Shown here: piece by piece, positions 18,689 through 28,219 of the stretch
Layout: each line of letters starts with the position of its first letter
How positions within the stretch are numbered: position 1 is the first letter of the stretch
From: Thiomicrorhabdus immobilis
Lineage (GTDB): Bacteria; Pseudomonadota; Gammaproteobacteria; Thiomicrospirales; Thiomicrospiraceae
NCBI RefSeq assembly: GCF_021654855.1
Contig: NZ_AP024202.1
Location: 496,001-560,000, forward strand
Direction: 5' to 3'
DNA: 64,000 bases
Notes under the pieces: model-generated
What the model saw: the letters and a program-made list of their open reading frames with translations, nothing else
What the model was told of the DNA's origin: nothing
Databases searched by the model: none
Program-made: the position numbers and the translations under genes

Positions 18689-18768
18689 AAATTTGACCGC
18701 TTGCTCAATACAGGTTGTTCGATGTTATTCTGCGCTGGTGACCAGGCTACTACATCCGTTATTGATTG

Positions 18769-19857
18769 TTAATTTTCGCTACTTAAGTTCGCTAGCTGTT
18801 CCGCTTGATGCTCTTGAATCAGTGGGCCGACAATTTGATCCAAACCACCGTTCATGACCTCATCCAATTTATACAGGGTTAAGTTGATACGGTGATCGGT
18901 AACACGGCCTTGCGGATAATTATAGGTGCGGATGCGGTCGGAACGGTCTCCCGTACCCACCAAGCTTTTACGTTCTTGAGCAATCTCGGCGTCATGCTTT
19001 TGTTGGCGAGCATCCATGATACGTGCCGCCAATAATGACATGGCTCGGGCACGGTTTTTGTGTTGAGAGCGTTCATCCTGGCATTCCACGATGGTTCCGG
19101 TTGGAATGTGGGTGATACGAATCGCCGAATCGGTTTTGTTGACGTGCTGACCACCCGCACCCGAAGCGCGGAAAGTATCGACTTTTAAGTCGGCTGGGTT
19201 CAGCTCGATTTGCTCAACATCGGGCGCTTCGGCCATGATGACAACGGTCGCCGCAGAGGTATGAACGCGCCCCTGTGTTTCTGTAGCAGGTACACGCTGT
19301 ACACGGTGTGCGCCGGATTCAAATTTCAGTTTTGAATAGGTGCCGTCACCGATAATACGGGCAATGATTTCTTTATAACCACCGTGTTCACCTTCATTGG
19401 TGTTGATGACTTCCACTTGCCACTTCATTTTCTCAGCAAAACGGCTGTACATCTTAAACAGGTCACCGGCAAATATCGCGGCTTCATCACCACCGGTTCC
19501 GGCACGAATTTCCAAGAAGGTATTCGAGTCGTCACGAGGGTCTTTAGGCAGCATCATGGTCTGCAAATCGGTTTCATAGGATTTGATTTTTGCTTCAAGT
19601 TCAGGCAACTCTTCTTGTGCCATCTCTTTTAGGTCAGGGTCGCCAGACTGCATCATCTCTTTGGCTTCGGCAATGTCGGCTTCAGCACCTAAAAACGCAT
19701 TGAAGGTTTCAACCACAGGAGTGATTTGCGCATACTCTTTAGTTAAAGAAGTGAATTTCTTCTGATCGTTGATGACTTCCGGATCAGAGATCAAGGCATT
19801 TACTTCATCTAAGCGTTCAACTAAAAGTTCTAGTTTTGAGCGAATGGAATCTTTCAC
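18769..19857 (-). CDS. prfA: Peptide chain release factor 1
   Basis: RF1 recognises UAA and UAG in the ribosomal A site and triggers peptide release. The 362-residue protein has the PAT anticodon-mimic tripeptide (190-192), diagnostic for RF1 rather than RF2 (SPF). The GGQ motif at 235-237 ([12 protein letters not shown]) sits in the catalytic domain and is the target of the adjacent PrmC. Translation starts at GTG, preceded by GAGAAAG. It lies 74 bases after hemA in the same operon. Confidence 0.97.
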   Translation of the reverse strand: MKDSIRSKLELLVERLDEVNALISDPEVINDQKKFTSLTKEYAQITPVVETFNAFLGAEADIAEAKEMMQSGDPDLKEMAQEELPELEAKIKSYETDLQTMMLPKDPRDDSNTFLEIRAGTGGDEAAIFAGDLFKMYSRFAEKMKWQVEVINTNEGEHGGYKEIIARIIGDGTYSKLKFESGAHRVQRVPATETQGRVHTSAATVVIMAEAPDVEQIELNPADLKVDTFRASGAGGQHVNKTDSAIRITHIPTGTIVECQDERSQHKNRARAMSLLAARIMDARQQKHDAEIAQERKSLVGTGDRSDRIRTYNYPQGRVTDHRINLTLYKLDEVMNGGLDQIVGPLIQEHQAEQLANLSSEN

Positions 19858-19931
19858 GGGGCTTTCTCAGTATTGGGTTAATTTGGTGGTATCGCTTACA
19901 TTGCTGAATGCCAACCAAAGGTTGATTTTGG

Positions 19932-21212
19932 CTATTTGTGTGAAGGTTTTGAATGCTCTTCACAAATTAATAGGGTTTCAGCGGCTTCGATTAAGGCGGT
20001 ATCGCCATTCATGCCTGCTTGGTTGAGTTGTTTGGTCGGTGTGTGAATCAGACGGTTGGTGAGCTGGTTCGCTAAACGTTTAATGATCTCTTCTGAATTC
20101 ACACCTTGTTCGAGTTGGTGTAAAGCGTGTTCTAATGCCGCTTCTTTAATGTGCATGGATTGTTGGCGATACGCTTGAATAACCGGCTTTATCTGCTGGG
20201 TTGCTTGCATTTGCGTAATAAAATGCTGAGCTTGCAGTTCGATAATCTCCTCGGCTTCTAACGCCGCGCTTTGGCGAGACTGTTTGCTGGTTTCAATGAT
20301 TTCCTGCAAGTCATCCACGGTATAGAGATAAACATCGTTTAAGTCACCGATTTTAGGCTCGATGTCGCGCGGCACTGCGATATCGACCATGAACATCGGT
20401 CGATTCTTACGTTTTTTCAATGCGGCTACAACAGAGTTTTTCATCAAGATGGCGTTTGGACTGCCGGTTGAGCCAATAACGATATCGGCTTCATGCAAAT
20501 GGTTGTCGATTTCATCAAGTTGGATGGCGTAACCAGCAACACTTTCTGCCAGTCTATGGGCGCGCTCAAAAGTACGGTTGGCGATAATCAAATTGCCGAT
20601 ATGATTCTCTTTAAGGTGGCGGGCGACCAGTTCAATGGTTTCCCCCGCACCCAATAGCAGTGCCGTCTGTTGTGACAGGTCGCCAAAAAACTGCTTGGAG
20701 AGTGATACCGCCGAAAAGGCAACCGAGATTGGACTGTTACCGATAGCGGTGTCGGTACGAACCTGTTTTACGGTTTTGAAAATATGTTGAAACAGATTCT
20801 CTAGATTCTGATGAATGCTTTCGGTTTTATGCGCCGCATTGTAAGCATCTTTGATTTGTCCAAAAATTTGCGGTTCACCTAAAACCAATGAGTTCAAGCC
20901 GCTTGCCACACGCATGATGTGTTTAACCGCGTCTAAATCACGGTGGCTATATAAATAGGGCATCAACGATTTGGGTTCTAGATTAAAGAATTGATGTAAC
21001 CATTCGTGAACTTGAGTTTCAAGGTGGTTTTCTTTAAGAATGCAATAGAGTTCTGTGCGGTTGCAGGTGGAGAGGATAACGCACTCTGATACAAGCGCTT
21101 GCGATTTTAGCTGTTCAATCGCTTGGCAAGCGGAATCGGCTGAAAATGAAACTGTTTCACGGATGTCGACAGGTGCCGTTTCGTGATTTACGCCAAGGGT
21201 ACATAGTTTCAT
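19932..21212 (-). CDS. hemA: Glutamyl-tRNA reductase
   Basis: HemA reduces glutamyl-tRNA to glutamate-1-semialdehyde with NADPH, the committed step of the C5 tetrapyrrole pathway. The 426-residue protein begins MKLCTLGVNHETAPVDIRE and carries the catalytic cysteine C50 in STCNRTELY. The NADPH-binding region includes LLLGAGETIELVARHL and IGSTGSPNA, and a C-terminal dimerisation helix follows. It is first in the hemA-prfA-prmC-moeB run and divergent from the TPR lipoprotein gene. Confidence 0.97.
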   Translation of the reverse strand: MKLCTLGVNHETAPVDIRETVSFSADSACQAIEQLKSQALVSECVILSTCNRTELYCILKENHLETQVHEWLHQFFNLEPKSLMPYLYSHRDLDAVKHIMRVASGLNSLVLGEPQIFGQIKDAYNAAHKTESIHQNLENLFQHIFKTVKQVRTDTAIGNSPISVAFSAVSLSKQFFGDLSQQTALLLGAGETIELVARHLKENHIGNLIIANRTFERAHRLAESVAGYAIQLDEIDNHLHEADIVIGSTGSPNAILMKNSVVAALKKRKNRPMFMVDIAVPRDIEPKIGDLNDVYLYTVDDLQEIIETSKQSRQSAALEAEEIIELQAQHFITQMQATQQIKPVIQAYRQQSMHIKEAALEHALHQLEQGVNSEEIIKRLANQLTNRLIHTPTKQLNQAGMNGDTALIEAAETLLICEEHSKPSHK

Positions 21213-21591
21213 AGAGTTAGGGCTTTACCGTTATTCAGATTATGCAAAATTTATCTGCAACCAAAGAGGCGTAATTTTGCTAAAAATTAAGGGTAATTGC
21301 AAGTTTTTGACGTAAATAGCACGATAATAGACCGATAAAAACAGGCCATAAAGGAATCGTTGCTGAACAACGAAGCCATTTTGTATCGGTTTTTAAATTT
21401 AAAAGTAAATAAGCTTAGTCGAATTATGCGGGGAGATTCTCGCAAATTAACCTCGAAATGTCCTAGAATGTGAAGCATTATTGATTGTTTTTTTAAGGAA
21501 TAATCCGACTGTGCATCAATTTGGCTTCAAATTCAATCCGCTGGCAAAAGCGAGTAAGGTGATGAATCTAACTTTGGATAAAAGAGCATCC

Positions 21592-23385
21592 TTTATGCAA
21601 CCAAGATCGGCAGTGGTCAAATGGAGCTTTTTTGCCGGGCTGGCATTGATTTTGTCCGGTTGTGCTTTGACTTCAGAACTCAAAGAGAATGAATCAACGA
21701 CGGCGGATATTGAAAAACAAACAGTGGTTGAAACACCAGCAGAAAAAGATTCAGCAGCAATAAAATATACCAAGTTGGACTCGCCTACCATGTTCGAGAT
21801 CTTGGCGGCTGAAATGATGGTGCAAAAAGGTCAAATGGCTCCCGCGTTTGAGATTCTTTACCCTCTAGCGCAAAAAACACAAGATAAGGCGCTTGCCGAA
21901 CGTGTTTTTCAAATCTCAATGGCCACTTATGATATAGACAATATTGAAAAAGCCACCGAGCTTTGGAGAACGGTTTCACCTGAATCCGCAGTCGCTTGGC
22001 GCGCCTCTTTTTTATTGTCGTTAAGAAACAATCAAATCCCTTTGGCCTTAGAACAGTGGGAAACCTTTCACTCGTTATCGAAAACGGATCTGTATGAAGA
22101 TTTAACCACCTCGGTGGGTAAGGTGGTCGCAAGTGTTCCCAAAGATGCGGGGCTTGAGTTTTTCCGGAAGTTGTCTGAAAAATATGACCAGGCCTGGTCG
22201 TCTTATTACGCTTTGGCCATGGCTGCGGCAGTTTACCAAGAGCCACAAATCGGTATTTCAGCCGTGGAGAAAGCCAGGTCTCTTCTTCCACGGTCCGAAC
22301 GAAAAACCTCTGAATCACAGATTTACCACTTGATGTCAAAACTCTATTTACTGGGAGAGGAACCTTTAAAAGGTATTGAGGCTTTAGAATCTTATGTGGA
22401 TGAGAATCCCCAGGATTTGTTGCTGCAAGAGCGTTTTGCAAGGTTGCAAGTGCAAGCTAAACAATATGAGGCAGCTGAACAGCGTTACCAGTCTATTATT
22501 AAAGCAGAGCCTAAGGCTTATACCTCTCGGCTTTCTTTAGCATTGATTCAATTGGAGCGTAAAGCTTTTGATGAAGCTGAACAGAATTTACTTAAAGTGA
22601 TTGAAGAGCCGTCTTATATCGCTGTCGGAAATTATTACTTGGGTATTCTCTACCAGGACAGTAATCGTTTTAAACTTGCCGAAACGGCCTTTAAGAAAGT
22701 GGTTTCGCCTAGCTATTATGTAGATGCTCAATTACATCTGTCTGAGATTTATTTTGCGCAGGGAAATGCCTCCAAAGCCTATGCAACACTTGACGCGATG
22801 CCGGTGACGGATAAGCTGGATAGAATCAAGGTGTTGCGTGCTAAGGCGATATTTTATGGGGCGGAAGCCAAATATTTCTCGGCGATCGATTTGTATGATC
22901 AAGCGTTGAAGATCGAACCGAATAATATAGATGTACTTAAAGCGCAGTCGATGTTGTTTTTTAAAGTTGAAAAGTTCACCGAGTATGAGGCCAATTTACT
23001 CAAAGTCTTGAAGCAGGATGACAATGATGTGGATGTGTTGAATGCTTTAGGGTATTTCTATGTAGAGCAGCATGTTAAGCTTGAGCAAGCCTATACCTTG
23101 TTAACAAAGGCTTTGTCGCTATCTCCGGATAGTTACTATATCTTGGATAGTCTGGGTTGGTACTACTACCAGCTTAAACAATACGACCAAGCTTTGGATT
23201 ATCTTAATAAAGCATTTAAAGTAGAAGAAGATGAAGAGGTGTTGATTCATCTGGTGACTGCTTATTGGCACAATAATCAAATTAACCGAGCGAAATCATT
23301 ATGGCAAAAATATCATCAGAAATTTTCGCAAAATGAAAGAGTTCAGAATTTAATCAATGAGTTGGAGTTGAAAGGAAGTCAGTAG
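21592..23385 (+). CDS. TPR-repeat lipoprotein
   Basis: This is an outer-membrane-type lipoprotein of about 597 residues. From ATG 21592 it has a compact signal peptide (MQPRSAVVKWSFFAGLALIL) ending in the lipobox LSGC. The mature protein is almost entirely tetratricopeptide-like helical repeats, clearest in the second half (ALSLSPDSYYILDSLGWYYY). Earlier starts in the same frame (ATG 21562, GTG 21511) are possible but lengthen the signal n-region. A TPR lipoprotein next to hemA and upstream of lolB-ispE-tRNA-Gln-prs is common in Pseudomonas-like genomes. Here lolB and ispE are absent from that slot. The role is probably protein scaffolding at the envelope. Confidence 0.88.
   Translation, partial: FMQPRSAVVKWSFFAGLALILSGCALTSELKENESTTADIEKQTVVETPAEKDSAAIKYTKLDSPTMFEILAAEMMVQKGQMAPAFEILYPLAQKTQDKALAERVFQISMATYDIDNIEKATELWRTVSPESAVAWRASFLLSLRNNQIPLALEQWETFHSLSKTDLYEDLTTSVGKVVASVPKDAGLEFFRKLSEKYDQAWSSYYALAMAAAVYQEPQIGISAVEKARSLLPRSERKTSESQIYHLMSKLYLLGEEPLKGIEALESYVDENPQDLLLQERFARLQVQAKQYEAAEQRYQSIIKAEPKAYTSRLSLALIQLERKAFDEAEQNLLKVIEEPSYIAVGNYYLGILYQDSNRFKLAETAFKKVVSPSYYVDAQLHLSEIYFAQGNASKAYATLDAMPVTDKLDRIKVLRAKAIFYGAEAKYFSAIDLYDQALKIEPNNIDVLKAQSMLFFKVEKFTEYEANLLKVLKQDDNDVDVLNALGYFYVEQHVKLEQAYTLLTKALSLSPDSYYILDSLGWYYYQLKQYDQALDYLNKAFKVEEDEEVLIHLVTAYWHNNQINRAKSLWQKYHQKFSQNERVQNLINELELKGSQ
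22187..22198. repeat. ACCAGGCCTGGT palindrome, exact, in TPR gene
   Basis: Exact copy, codons GAC CAG GCC TGG TCG (Asp-Gln-Ala-Trp-Ser). Confidence 0.95.
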
Positions 23386-23430
23386 TAGGGGGCTTTATGA
23401 ATTTTTTTTAACAAACTTGAGTTTTTTTTC

Positions 23431-23458
23431 TTGAACTTGTTAGAAATAAATGGATAAT
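23431..23458 (+). promoter_or_regulatory. Sigma70-type promoter of tRNA-Gln
   Basis: TTGAAC (23431-23436) and GATAAT (23453-23458) are separated by 16 bases, about 30 bases upstream of the tRNA. The transcript probably continues into prs, because no terminator follows the tRNA. Confidence 0.6.
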
Positions 23459-23489
23459 ACGCACCTGTCTTTAACGACATCGATATTAA

Positions 23490-23564
23490 AGGGCTGTAGC
23501 CAAGCGGTAAGGCATCTGGTTTTGATCCAGTGTACCGCAGGTTCGAATCCTGCCAGCCCTGCCA
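23490..23564 (+). tRNA. tRNA-Gln (TTG)
   Basis: A cloverleaf can be drawn by hand. The acceptor stem pairs AGGGCTG with CAGCCCT, with discriminator G and an encoded CCA (23562-23564). The T-arm is GCAGG-TTCGAAT-CCTGC. The anticodon loop TTTTGAT carries TTG at 23522-23524, reading CAA. The outermost anticodon-stem pair is mismatched (T-T). Its place just before prs matches the conserved gammaproteobacterial order. Confidence 0.95.
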
Positions 23565-23615
23565 ATATCCTTCCGAATTCTCAAGTCATTTTTTCCTCGA
23601 ACAGGAGCGCCTTAA

Positions 23616-24572
23616 ATGGCTAACAAAAATGTCATGATCTTTGCAGGTAATGCAAATGTCAGTCTCGCTGAAAAAATCTCTCAATATCTCGACATCCCTT
23701 TAGGTAAAGCCGATGTAGGCCGTTTTAGTGATGGCGAAATCATGGTGGAAATTAAAGAATCCGTTCGTGGTCAAGATGTTTACGTTCTACAACCAACCTG
23801 TACGCCAGAACCAGCCGTCAACTTAATGGAAATGCTGGTGATGATTGACGCACTTAAACGTGCCTCAGCAGCGCGTATTACCGCAGTTATCCCATATTAT
23901 GGTTTTGCACGTCAAGATCGTCGTCCTTATTCAGCTCGTGTACCAATTACAGCACGTCTAGCGGCAGATATGATTACTGCGGCCGGTGCTAACCGTGTGG
24001 TAACGGTTGATTTACACTCAGACCAGATTCAAGGTTTCTTTGATATCCCTGTGGATAACATCTATGGATCTCCTTTATTGGTTGAAGATATGCATGCCAA
24101 CTGTGATTTGGCCAATACCACGATTGTCTCTCCGGATATGGGTGGGGTAGTCCGTGCCAGAGCTGTTGCAAAATCAATTGATGCCGATATGGCCATCATT
24201 GATAAGCGTCGTCCTAAAGCGAACGTGGCTCAAGTCATGAATATCATCGGTGACATCGAAGGCAAAGATTGTATTATCGTCGATGATATGGTCGATACAG
24301 CGGGCACTTTATGTAAAGCGGCTCAAGCTTTGATGGATCGTGGTGCAAACAGCGTTTCGGCCTATGTAGTACATGCCGTACTTTCTGGACCAGCGGTTGA
24401 AAACATCAAAAACTCTGTGTTGAAAGAATTGGTGGTAACGGATTCTATCCCAGAGAGTGCTGAAGCGAAAGCTTGCGATAAAATCCGTCGTGTGAGTATC
24501 TCTAGTATGCTAGGTGAAACGATTCGTCGCGTAAACTTGGAGGAGTCGGTGACTGCTCTAATGCAGCACTAA
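23616..24572 (+). CDS. prs: Ribose-phosphate pyrophosphokinase
   Basis: Prs makes PRPP from ribose 5-phosphate and ATP, feeding purine, pyrimidine, NAD, histidine and tryptophan synthesis. The 318-residue protein has all family segments: [15 protein letters not shown], the FSDGE substrate loop, [11 protein letters not shown], the catalytic [12 protein letters not shown] region, and the PRPP-binding [10 protein letters not shown] loop. AGGAGCG precedes the ATG. The gene begins 51 bases after tRNA-Gln and ends at a strong hairpin terminator. Confidence 0.98.
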   Translation: MANKNVMIFAGNANVSLAEKISQYLDIPLGKADVGRFSDGEIMVEIKESVRGQDVYVLQPTCTPEPAVNLMEMLVMIDALKRASAARITAVIPYYGFARQDRRPYSARVPITARLAADMITAAGANRVVTVDLHSDQIQGFFDIPVDNIYGSPLLVEDMHANCDLANTTIVSPDMGGVVRARAVAKSIDADMAIIDKRRPKANVAQVMNIIGDIEGKDCIIVDDMVDTAGTLCKAAQALMDRGANSVSAYVVHAVLSGPAVENIKNSVLKELVVTDSIPESAEAKACDKIRRVSISSMLGETIRRVNLEESVTALMQH

Positions 24573-24873
24573 GATTCTTTTTGGTTTATTGGAAAAGCAC
24601 TCTTTTTAGGGTGCTTTTTTGTTTTTATGGTTTAGAAAAAATATTTATGGTTTTAACGTCAGCGTTATATGAGCTTTATATTGCCTTTGATTCATGCGTT
24701 TGAGTAAGCTAAATACTCAATAAAAAGAGTGGTAAATTGTTGAGTTTTAAGTATAATGCCCGCTTCCCTCATGTTTGGTCGCGAACGTGAGATGTTTTAA
24801 TTTAGTGGTTTGAATAGGCGATTAAGCCCTACGTATCGATAAAATACGAAAACTGCATATTTGGAGAATAATT
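24573..24873. other. prs-rplY intergenic region
   Basis: These 301 bases hold the prs terminator near the left end and a TATAAT (24752-24757) that probably serves rplY, with no obvious -35 box. About 115 bases of leader precede rplY. No further gene or conserved RNA motif is evident. Confidence 0.5.
24594..24621 (+). terminator. Rho-independent terminator of prs
   Basis: AAAAGCAC and GTGCTTTT form the stem around TCTTTTTAGG, followed by a T-run, 22 bases past the prs stop. Confidence 0.85.
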
Positions 24874-25461
24874 ATGAGCCAGAATTGGACAGCAGAAATC
24901 CGTACTGAAGAAGGGAAAGGTGCGAGCCGCCGCCTTCGTCACGCGGGTAAAGTACCAGCAATCATTTACGGTGCTGGAAAAGATGCAGTATCTGTATCTT
25001 TTGCAGGAAACTTCATTAAGAAAGCATTTCAAGACAACGATAACTTCAACACGGTTTTAACTGTTGAAGTTGCTGGTGGTGCTTCTGAATCTTGTGTTGT
25101 TAAAGACGTTCAGCGTCACCCAGCTACAGGTGAAGTTTCACACATCGATTTCCAGCGCGCTGGTACTGAAAACAAACTTACTAAGAAAATCCCTCTTAAC
25201 TTCGTTGGTAAAGCGATCGCTCCTGGTGTTAAAGCCGGTGGTCTTATGTCTTTCCTACAGTCTACTGTTGAAGTTAGCTGTTTAGCTAAAGACCTACCTA
25301 CTAAGCTTGATGTTGATGTTTCATCAATGGAAGCGGGTACAAGTATGCGTCTTTCTGAATTAACAGTTCCTGCTGGTGTTATCATCACTGCACTTTCTCA
25401 CGGAAATGCGGATTATGACCAAGCGGTTGTTAACATTGGTAAACCAAAGCGTAAAGGTTAA
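24874..25461 (+). CDS. rplY: 50S ribosomal protein L25, long (CTC/TL5) form
   Basis: L25 binds 5S rRNA. The 195-residue length shows the long general-stress CTC/TL5 version: an N-terminal L25 domain (KGASRRLRHAGKVPAIIYG) plus a C-terminal beta domain. E. coli has only the short form (94 residues). TTGGAGAA precedes the ATG. It sits in the conserved prs-rplY-pth-ychF run, and its codon use looks optimised, as expected for a highly expressed gene. Confidence 0.96.
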   Translation: MSQNWTAEIRTEEGKGASRRLRHAGKVPAIIYGAGKDAVSVSFAGNFIKKAFQDNDNFNTVLTVEVAGGASESCVVKDVQRHPATGEVSHIDFQRAGTENKLTKKIPLNFVGKAIAPGVKAGGLMSFLQSTVEVSCLAKDLPTKLDVDVSSMEAGTSMRLSELTVPAGVIITALSHGNADYDQAVVNIGKPKRKG

Positions 25462-25519
25462 TTAGTATTGAGGTAACACTCAAAACTAGTTGAATTTACT
25501 GTAAAGAGAGCCGGCGTTT

Positions 25520-26095
25520 ATGTCATCTGTTCAATTAATTGTTGGCCTGGGTAATCCAGGCGATAAATATGAGCAGACCCGACATAACGCCGGTTTTTGG
25601 TTTGTGGACGAAGTTGCTAGACAATATGGTGTAGAGTTCCGTCCAGAAACCAAATTTCTCGGTTTTGCCGCCAGGGTTCAATCCAATGGATTGGACTTCT
25701 GGTTGCTCAAGCCTACTACGTTTATGAATCGTAGTGGCCAATCGATTCAAGCGTTGGCTAAGTTCTACAAAATCCCGGTTGAATCGATTCTTGTGGTGCA
25801 CGATGAGTTGGATCTTCCTGCCGGAGTGGCGAAACTCAAAGTAGGTGGTGGTCATGGAGGTCACAATGGCCTGCGAGATACCATTGCCGCCATGGGTAAA
25901 GAGTTTATGCGCTTGCGCTTAGGTGTTGGACACCCAGGACATAAAGACTTGGTTGTGGATTATGTGTTAAAGAATCCTTCAAAATCCGATCGCCAATTAA
26001 TCGACGATGCCAGTTATGCCGCTAGCAAGGTGGTACCGGATTTGGTTAAGGGTGACTTAGCTAAAGCAATGCAAGAGCTGCACACCAAAGCATAA
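25520..26095 (+). CDS. pth: Peptidyl-tRNA hydrolase
   Basis: Pth cleaves the ester bond of peptidyl-tRNAs that drop off ribosomes, recycling tRNA. The 191-residue protein has the start [20 protein letters not shown] with catalytic His22, [11 protein letters not shown], the HDELDLPAG motif with the catalytic Asp, and [12 protein letters not shown]. Length and order are standard. It lies 58 bases after rplY. Confidence 0.97.
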   Translation: MSSVQLIVGLGNPGDKYEQTRHNAGFWFVDEVARQYGVEFRPETKFLGFAARVQSNGLDFWLLKPTTFMNRSGQSIQALAKFYKIPVESILVVHDELDLPAGVAKLKVGGGHGGHNGLRDTIAAMGKEFMRLRLGVGHPGHKDLVVDYVLKNPSKSDRQLIDDASYAASKVVPDLVKGDLAKAMQELHTKA

Positions 26096-26186
26096 TCTTG
26101 AGTCATGGCCAATGATGTCATTGAGCTGCTCAAACAATCAAAATTTCAAACTATTCAAATTACATTCCGTTTTCAGGAGACACAGC

Positions 26187-27278
26187 ATGGCTATCAAATG
26201 CGGTATCGTAGGATTACCAAACGTCGGTAAATCAACTTTGTTTAATGCATTAACTAACGCGGGCATTGAATCTGCAAACTATCCATTTTGCACTATCGAG
26301 CCAAACGTCGGTGTGGTGCCTGTACCTGACGCCCGTGAAAAAGCGTTGGCGGAAATTGTTAACCCTGAACGTGTACTTTCAGCCACGGTAGATTTTATGG
26401 ATATCGCGGGCTTGGTGGAAGGGGCTTCCAAAGGTGAAGGTCTAGGGAATAAGTTCCTGGCAAACATCCGTGAAACCGATGCGATTGTGCAGGTGGTACG
26501 TTGTTTTGAAAACGACGACATTGTGCATGTTGCAGGCAAGGTTGATCCTCTAAGCGATATTGAAATCATCAATATGGAACTGATTCTTGCAGATATGGAA
26601 TCAATTGATAAAGCCATTCAAAAAGTTCAGCGTATTGCGAAAAGTGGTGATAAAGAGGCTTCAGCACGTTTGGCTTTATTGCAAAAAGTGTCAGCTGAAA
26701 TTGAAACGGGTAAATTGGTTCGTTTGATTGGCCTTAATGAAGATGAGCTTAAGGAATTAAGTGACTTACACTTGTTGACAGTTAAGCCAATGATGTATGT
26801 GGCTAATGTCAACGAGAATGGGTTTGAAAACAACCCGTTGCTGGATTCAGTGAGAGCTTTAGCCGAAGAACAGGGTGCATCTGTGGTAGCGATTTGTGCC
26901 TCTTTGGAAGAAGAGATTGCCCAATTGGATGATGAAGATAAGGCGGATTTCTTGGAAGAGATGGGGCAAGATGAGCCTGGCCTAAACCGTGTGATTCGTG
27001 CTGGTTACGAGTTGCTTGGGCTACAGACTTATTTTACCGCCGGTGTTAAAGAAGTGCGCGCTTGGACGGTTAAGAAAGGCGCGACCGCACCTCAAGCGGC
27101 AGGTGTGATTCACACAGACTTCGAAAAAGGCTTTATCCGTGCAGAAGTTACCGCCTATGAAGATTTTGTTCAATACAAAGGCGATGCCGGAGCGAAAGCG
27201 GCTGGTAAACAACGTCTAGAAGGTAAAGAGTACATCGTGCAAGACGGAGACGTCATGCATTTCAGATTTAACGTATAA
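26187..27278 (+). CDS. ychF: Redox-regulated ATPase YchF (Obg-family)
   Basis: YchF/OLA1 is a ribosome-associated P-loop NTPase that prefers ATP and affects translation and oxidative stress responses. From ATG 26187, preceded by AGGAG, the protein is 363 residues, the same as E. coli YchF. It has the G1 loop [29 protein letters not shown] as G3, and the C-terminal TGS-like domain ([13 protein letters not shown]). The frame is open to 26112, but those residues have no counterpart in the family. It follows pth, as in most gammaproteobacteria. Confidence 0.97.
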   Translation: MAIKCGIVGLPNVGKSTLFNALTNAGIESANYPFCTIEPNVGVVPVPDAREKALAEIVNPERVLSATVDFMDIAGLVEGASKGEGLGNKFLANIRETDAIVQVVRCFENDDIVHVAGKVDPLSDIEIINMELILADMESIDKAIQKVQRIAKSGDKEASARLALLQKVSAEIETGKLVRLIGLNEDELKELSDLHLLTVKPMMYVANVNENGFENNPLLDSVRALAEEQGASVVAICASLEEEIAQLDDEDKADFLEEMGQDEPGLNRVIRAGYELLGLQTYFTAGVKEVRAWTVKKGATAPQAAGVIHTDFEKGFIRAEVTAYEDFVQYKGDAGAKAAGKQRLEGKEYIVQDGDVMHFRFNV

Positions 27279-27305
27279 ATCTGATTCTTGTTGAGTCATT
27301 AAGTT

Positions 27306-27317
27306 ACCAGGCCTGAT
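27306..27317. repeat. Iterated palindrome, one mismatch, intergenic
   Basis: ACCAGGCCTGAT between ychF and the tRNA-Met promoter. Confidence 0.75.
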
Positions 27318-27355
27318 AGATTGTAAAAAAATTGTCAAATAGTCGTGCGATTAGG

Positions 27356-27383
27356 TTGACATATTTCTCTCAGGTTTTATAAT
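27356..27383 (+). promoter_or_regulatory. Strong sigma70 promoter of tRNA-Met
   Basis: Consensus TTGACA (27356-27361) and TATAAT (27378-27383) with a 16-base spacer, ending 13 bases before the tRNA. Confidence 0.85.
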
Positions 27384-27396
27384 ACGCGCACATTTT

Positions 27397-27473
27397 GGCT
27401 ACATAGCTCAGCTGGTTAGAGCACATCACTCATAATGATGGGGTCCCAGGTTCAAATCCCGGTGTAGCCACCA
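27397..27473 (+). tRNA. tRNA-Met (CAT), elongator type
   Basis: The acceptor stem GGCTACA pairs with TGTAGCC, with discriminator A and an encoded CCA. The anticodon loop CTCATAA, held by CATCA/TGATG, gives CAT at 27431-27433. The sequence closely resembles E. coli elongator tRNA-Met, including the A37-containing loop. The first acceptor pair is a normal G-C, unlike initiator tRNA. A lysidine-modified tRNA-Ile is less likely. Confidence 0.94.
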
Positions 27474-27479
27474 TATTTT

Positions 27480-27516
27480 AAAGCCCGTACTTATTCATTA
27501 AGTACGGGCTTTTTTG
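27480..27516 (+). terminator. Terminator after tRNA-Met
   Basis: AAGCCCGTACTT and AAGTACGGGCTT form a 12-bp perfect stem around ATTCATT, followed by a T-run. Confidence 0.92.
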
Positions 27517-27557
27517 TTTTTGGTATGATGGTTTCTATTTTTATTAGGTTTTAGTCG

Positions 27558-28121
27558 ATGAATAGTGTTCGTATTGTATTGTTTTCTTGGTTTGCTTTAT
27601 ATAGCTACCAGGCCTGGTCGTTTGCTGAGCCGTGTCAGTTAGTGGCGCAAATGGCGGGTAATAATGAATATCAACAGCAGCCAACACGTATTGCGAGCCT
27701 GAACTCGGCGCAGCAGCTTCCTAAGCAATGGAACCTTCAATTATTGGAGAACCATGGTGCTTGGTATGTTTATCAAACGGAAAAGCCTTGGTTCAGCAAA
27801 GAGGGCTGTGCGCCATTAACCAAAAAGTCGTCACTTGATGGTTCAACGGTTTTGTTTATGCCGGTTTTACTGAATAAAAAAACCGGACATAATGCGGTGA
27901 TTACCGGTACATTTATTATAAAAACCTACCGTCAACGTGACTTGGCTAAGGTGGTCAATCGTTACCGTTTTATGCCGATGAGCCCATTACCTAATCCAAA
28001 TTCGATGATTGTGGATGTGAAGCCTACTCAGTCGTATGATTTGTTGATACAAGCGCTGGATAGAGATAAAGACGTTGAGTTGGCCTTGCCGCTTTTAAGT
28101 GAGCCGCATCCAAAGCGTTAA
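27558..28121 (+). CDS. Exported protein of unknown function
   Basis: This 187-residue protein is not recognised. It starts with a signal peptide (about residues 1-23, cleavage after WSFA) and has only two cysteines in the mature part (AEPCQL and EGCAPL), which could form a disulfide. The C-terminal half (TGTFIIKTYRQRDLAKV, then DLLIQALDRDKDVELA) faintly resembles the pro-region fold that precedes some subtilases, but no protease gene follows. It is flanked by the tRNA-Met terminator and its own bidirectional terminator, so it is monocistronic. An exact iterated palindrome falls within the signal peptide and encodes QAW. Confidence 0.7.
   Translation: MNSVRIVLFSWFALYSYQAWSFAEPCQLVAQMAGNNEYQQQPTRIASLNSAQQLPKQWNLQLLENHGAWYVYQTEKPWFSKEGCAPLTKKSSLDGSTVLFMPVLLNKKTGHNAVITGTFIIKTYRQRDLAKVVNRYRFMPMSPLPNPNSMIVDVKPTQSYDLLIQALDRDKDVELALPLLSEPHPKR
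27607..27618. repeat. ACCAGGCCTGGT palindrome, exact, in signal peptide
   Basis: Exact copy, codons TAC CAG GCC TGG TCG (Tyr-Gln-Ala-Trp-Ser). This is the second signal peptide in the window that holds a copy. Confidence 0.95.
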
Positions 28122-28157
28122 ACAATCGTTAACTCAAACATCAAATAGCATAAAACA

Positions 28158-28186
28158 AAAGGCCTCTAAATTAAGAGGCCTTTGTT
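28158..28186. terminator. Bidirectional terminator between convergent genes
   Basis: AAAGGCCTCT and AGAGGCCTTT form a 10-bp stem around AAATTA. Flanking A- and T-rich tracts serve both the unknown exported gene and the convergent thioredoxin-like gene. Confidence 0.8.
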
Positions 28187-28219
28187 TGTTAATGGGGTTT
28201 GATAGCTTTAAAAAGTGAA

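Noticed and set aside
18747-18756. CTGGTGACCAGG near 18735-18747 as a copy of the iterated word
   Set aside because: It has the half-sites in the opposite order (CTGGT then ACCAGG), lacks the AGGCCT core, and is a different palindrome.
21785-22441. 218-codon antisense frame in the TPR gene
   Set aside because: Shadow of a strong coding frame with a lipobox and TPR repeats; the translation is low quality and rich in Pro/Arg.
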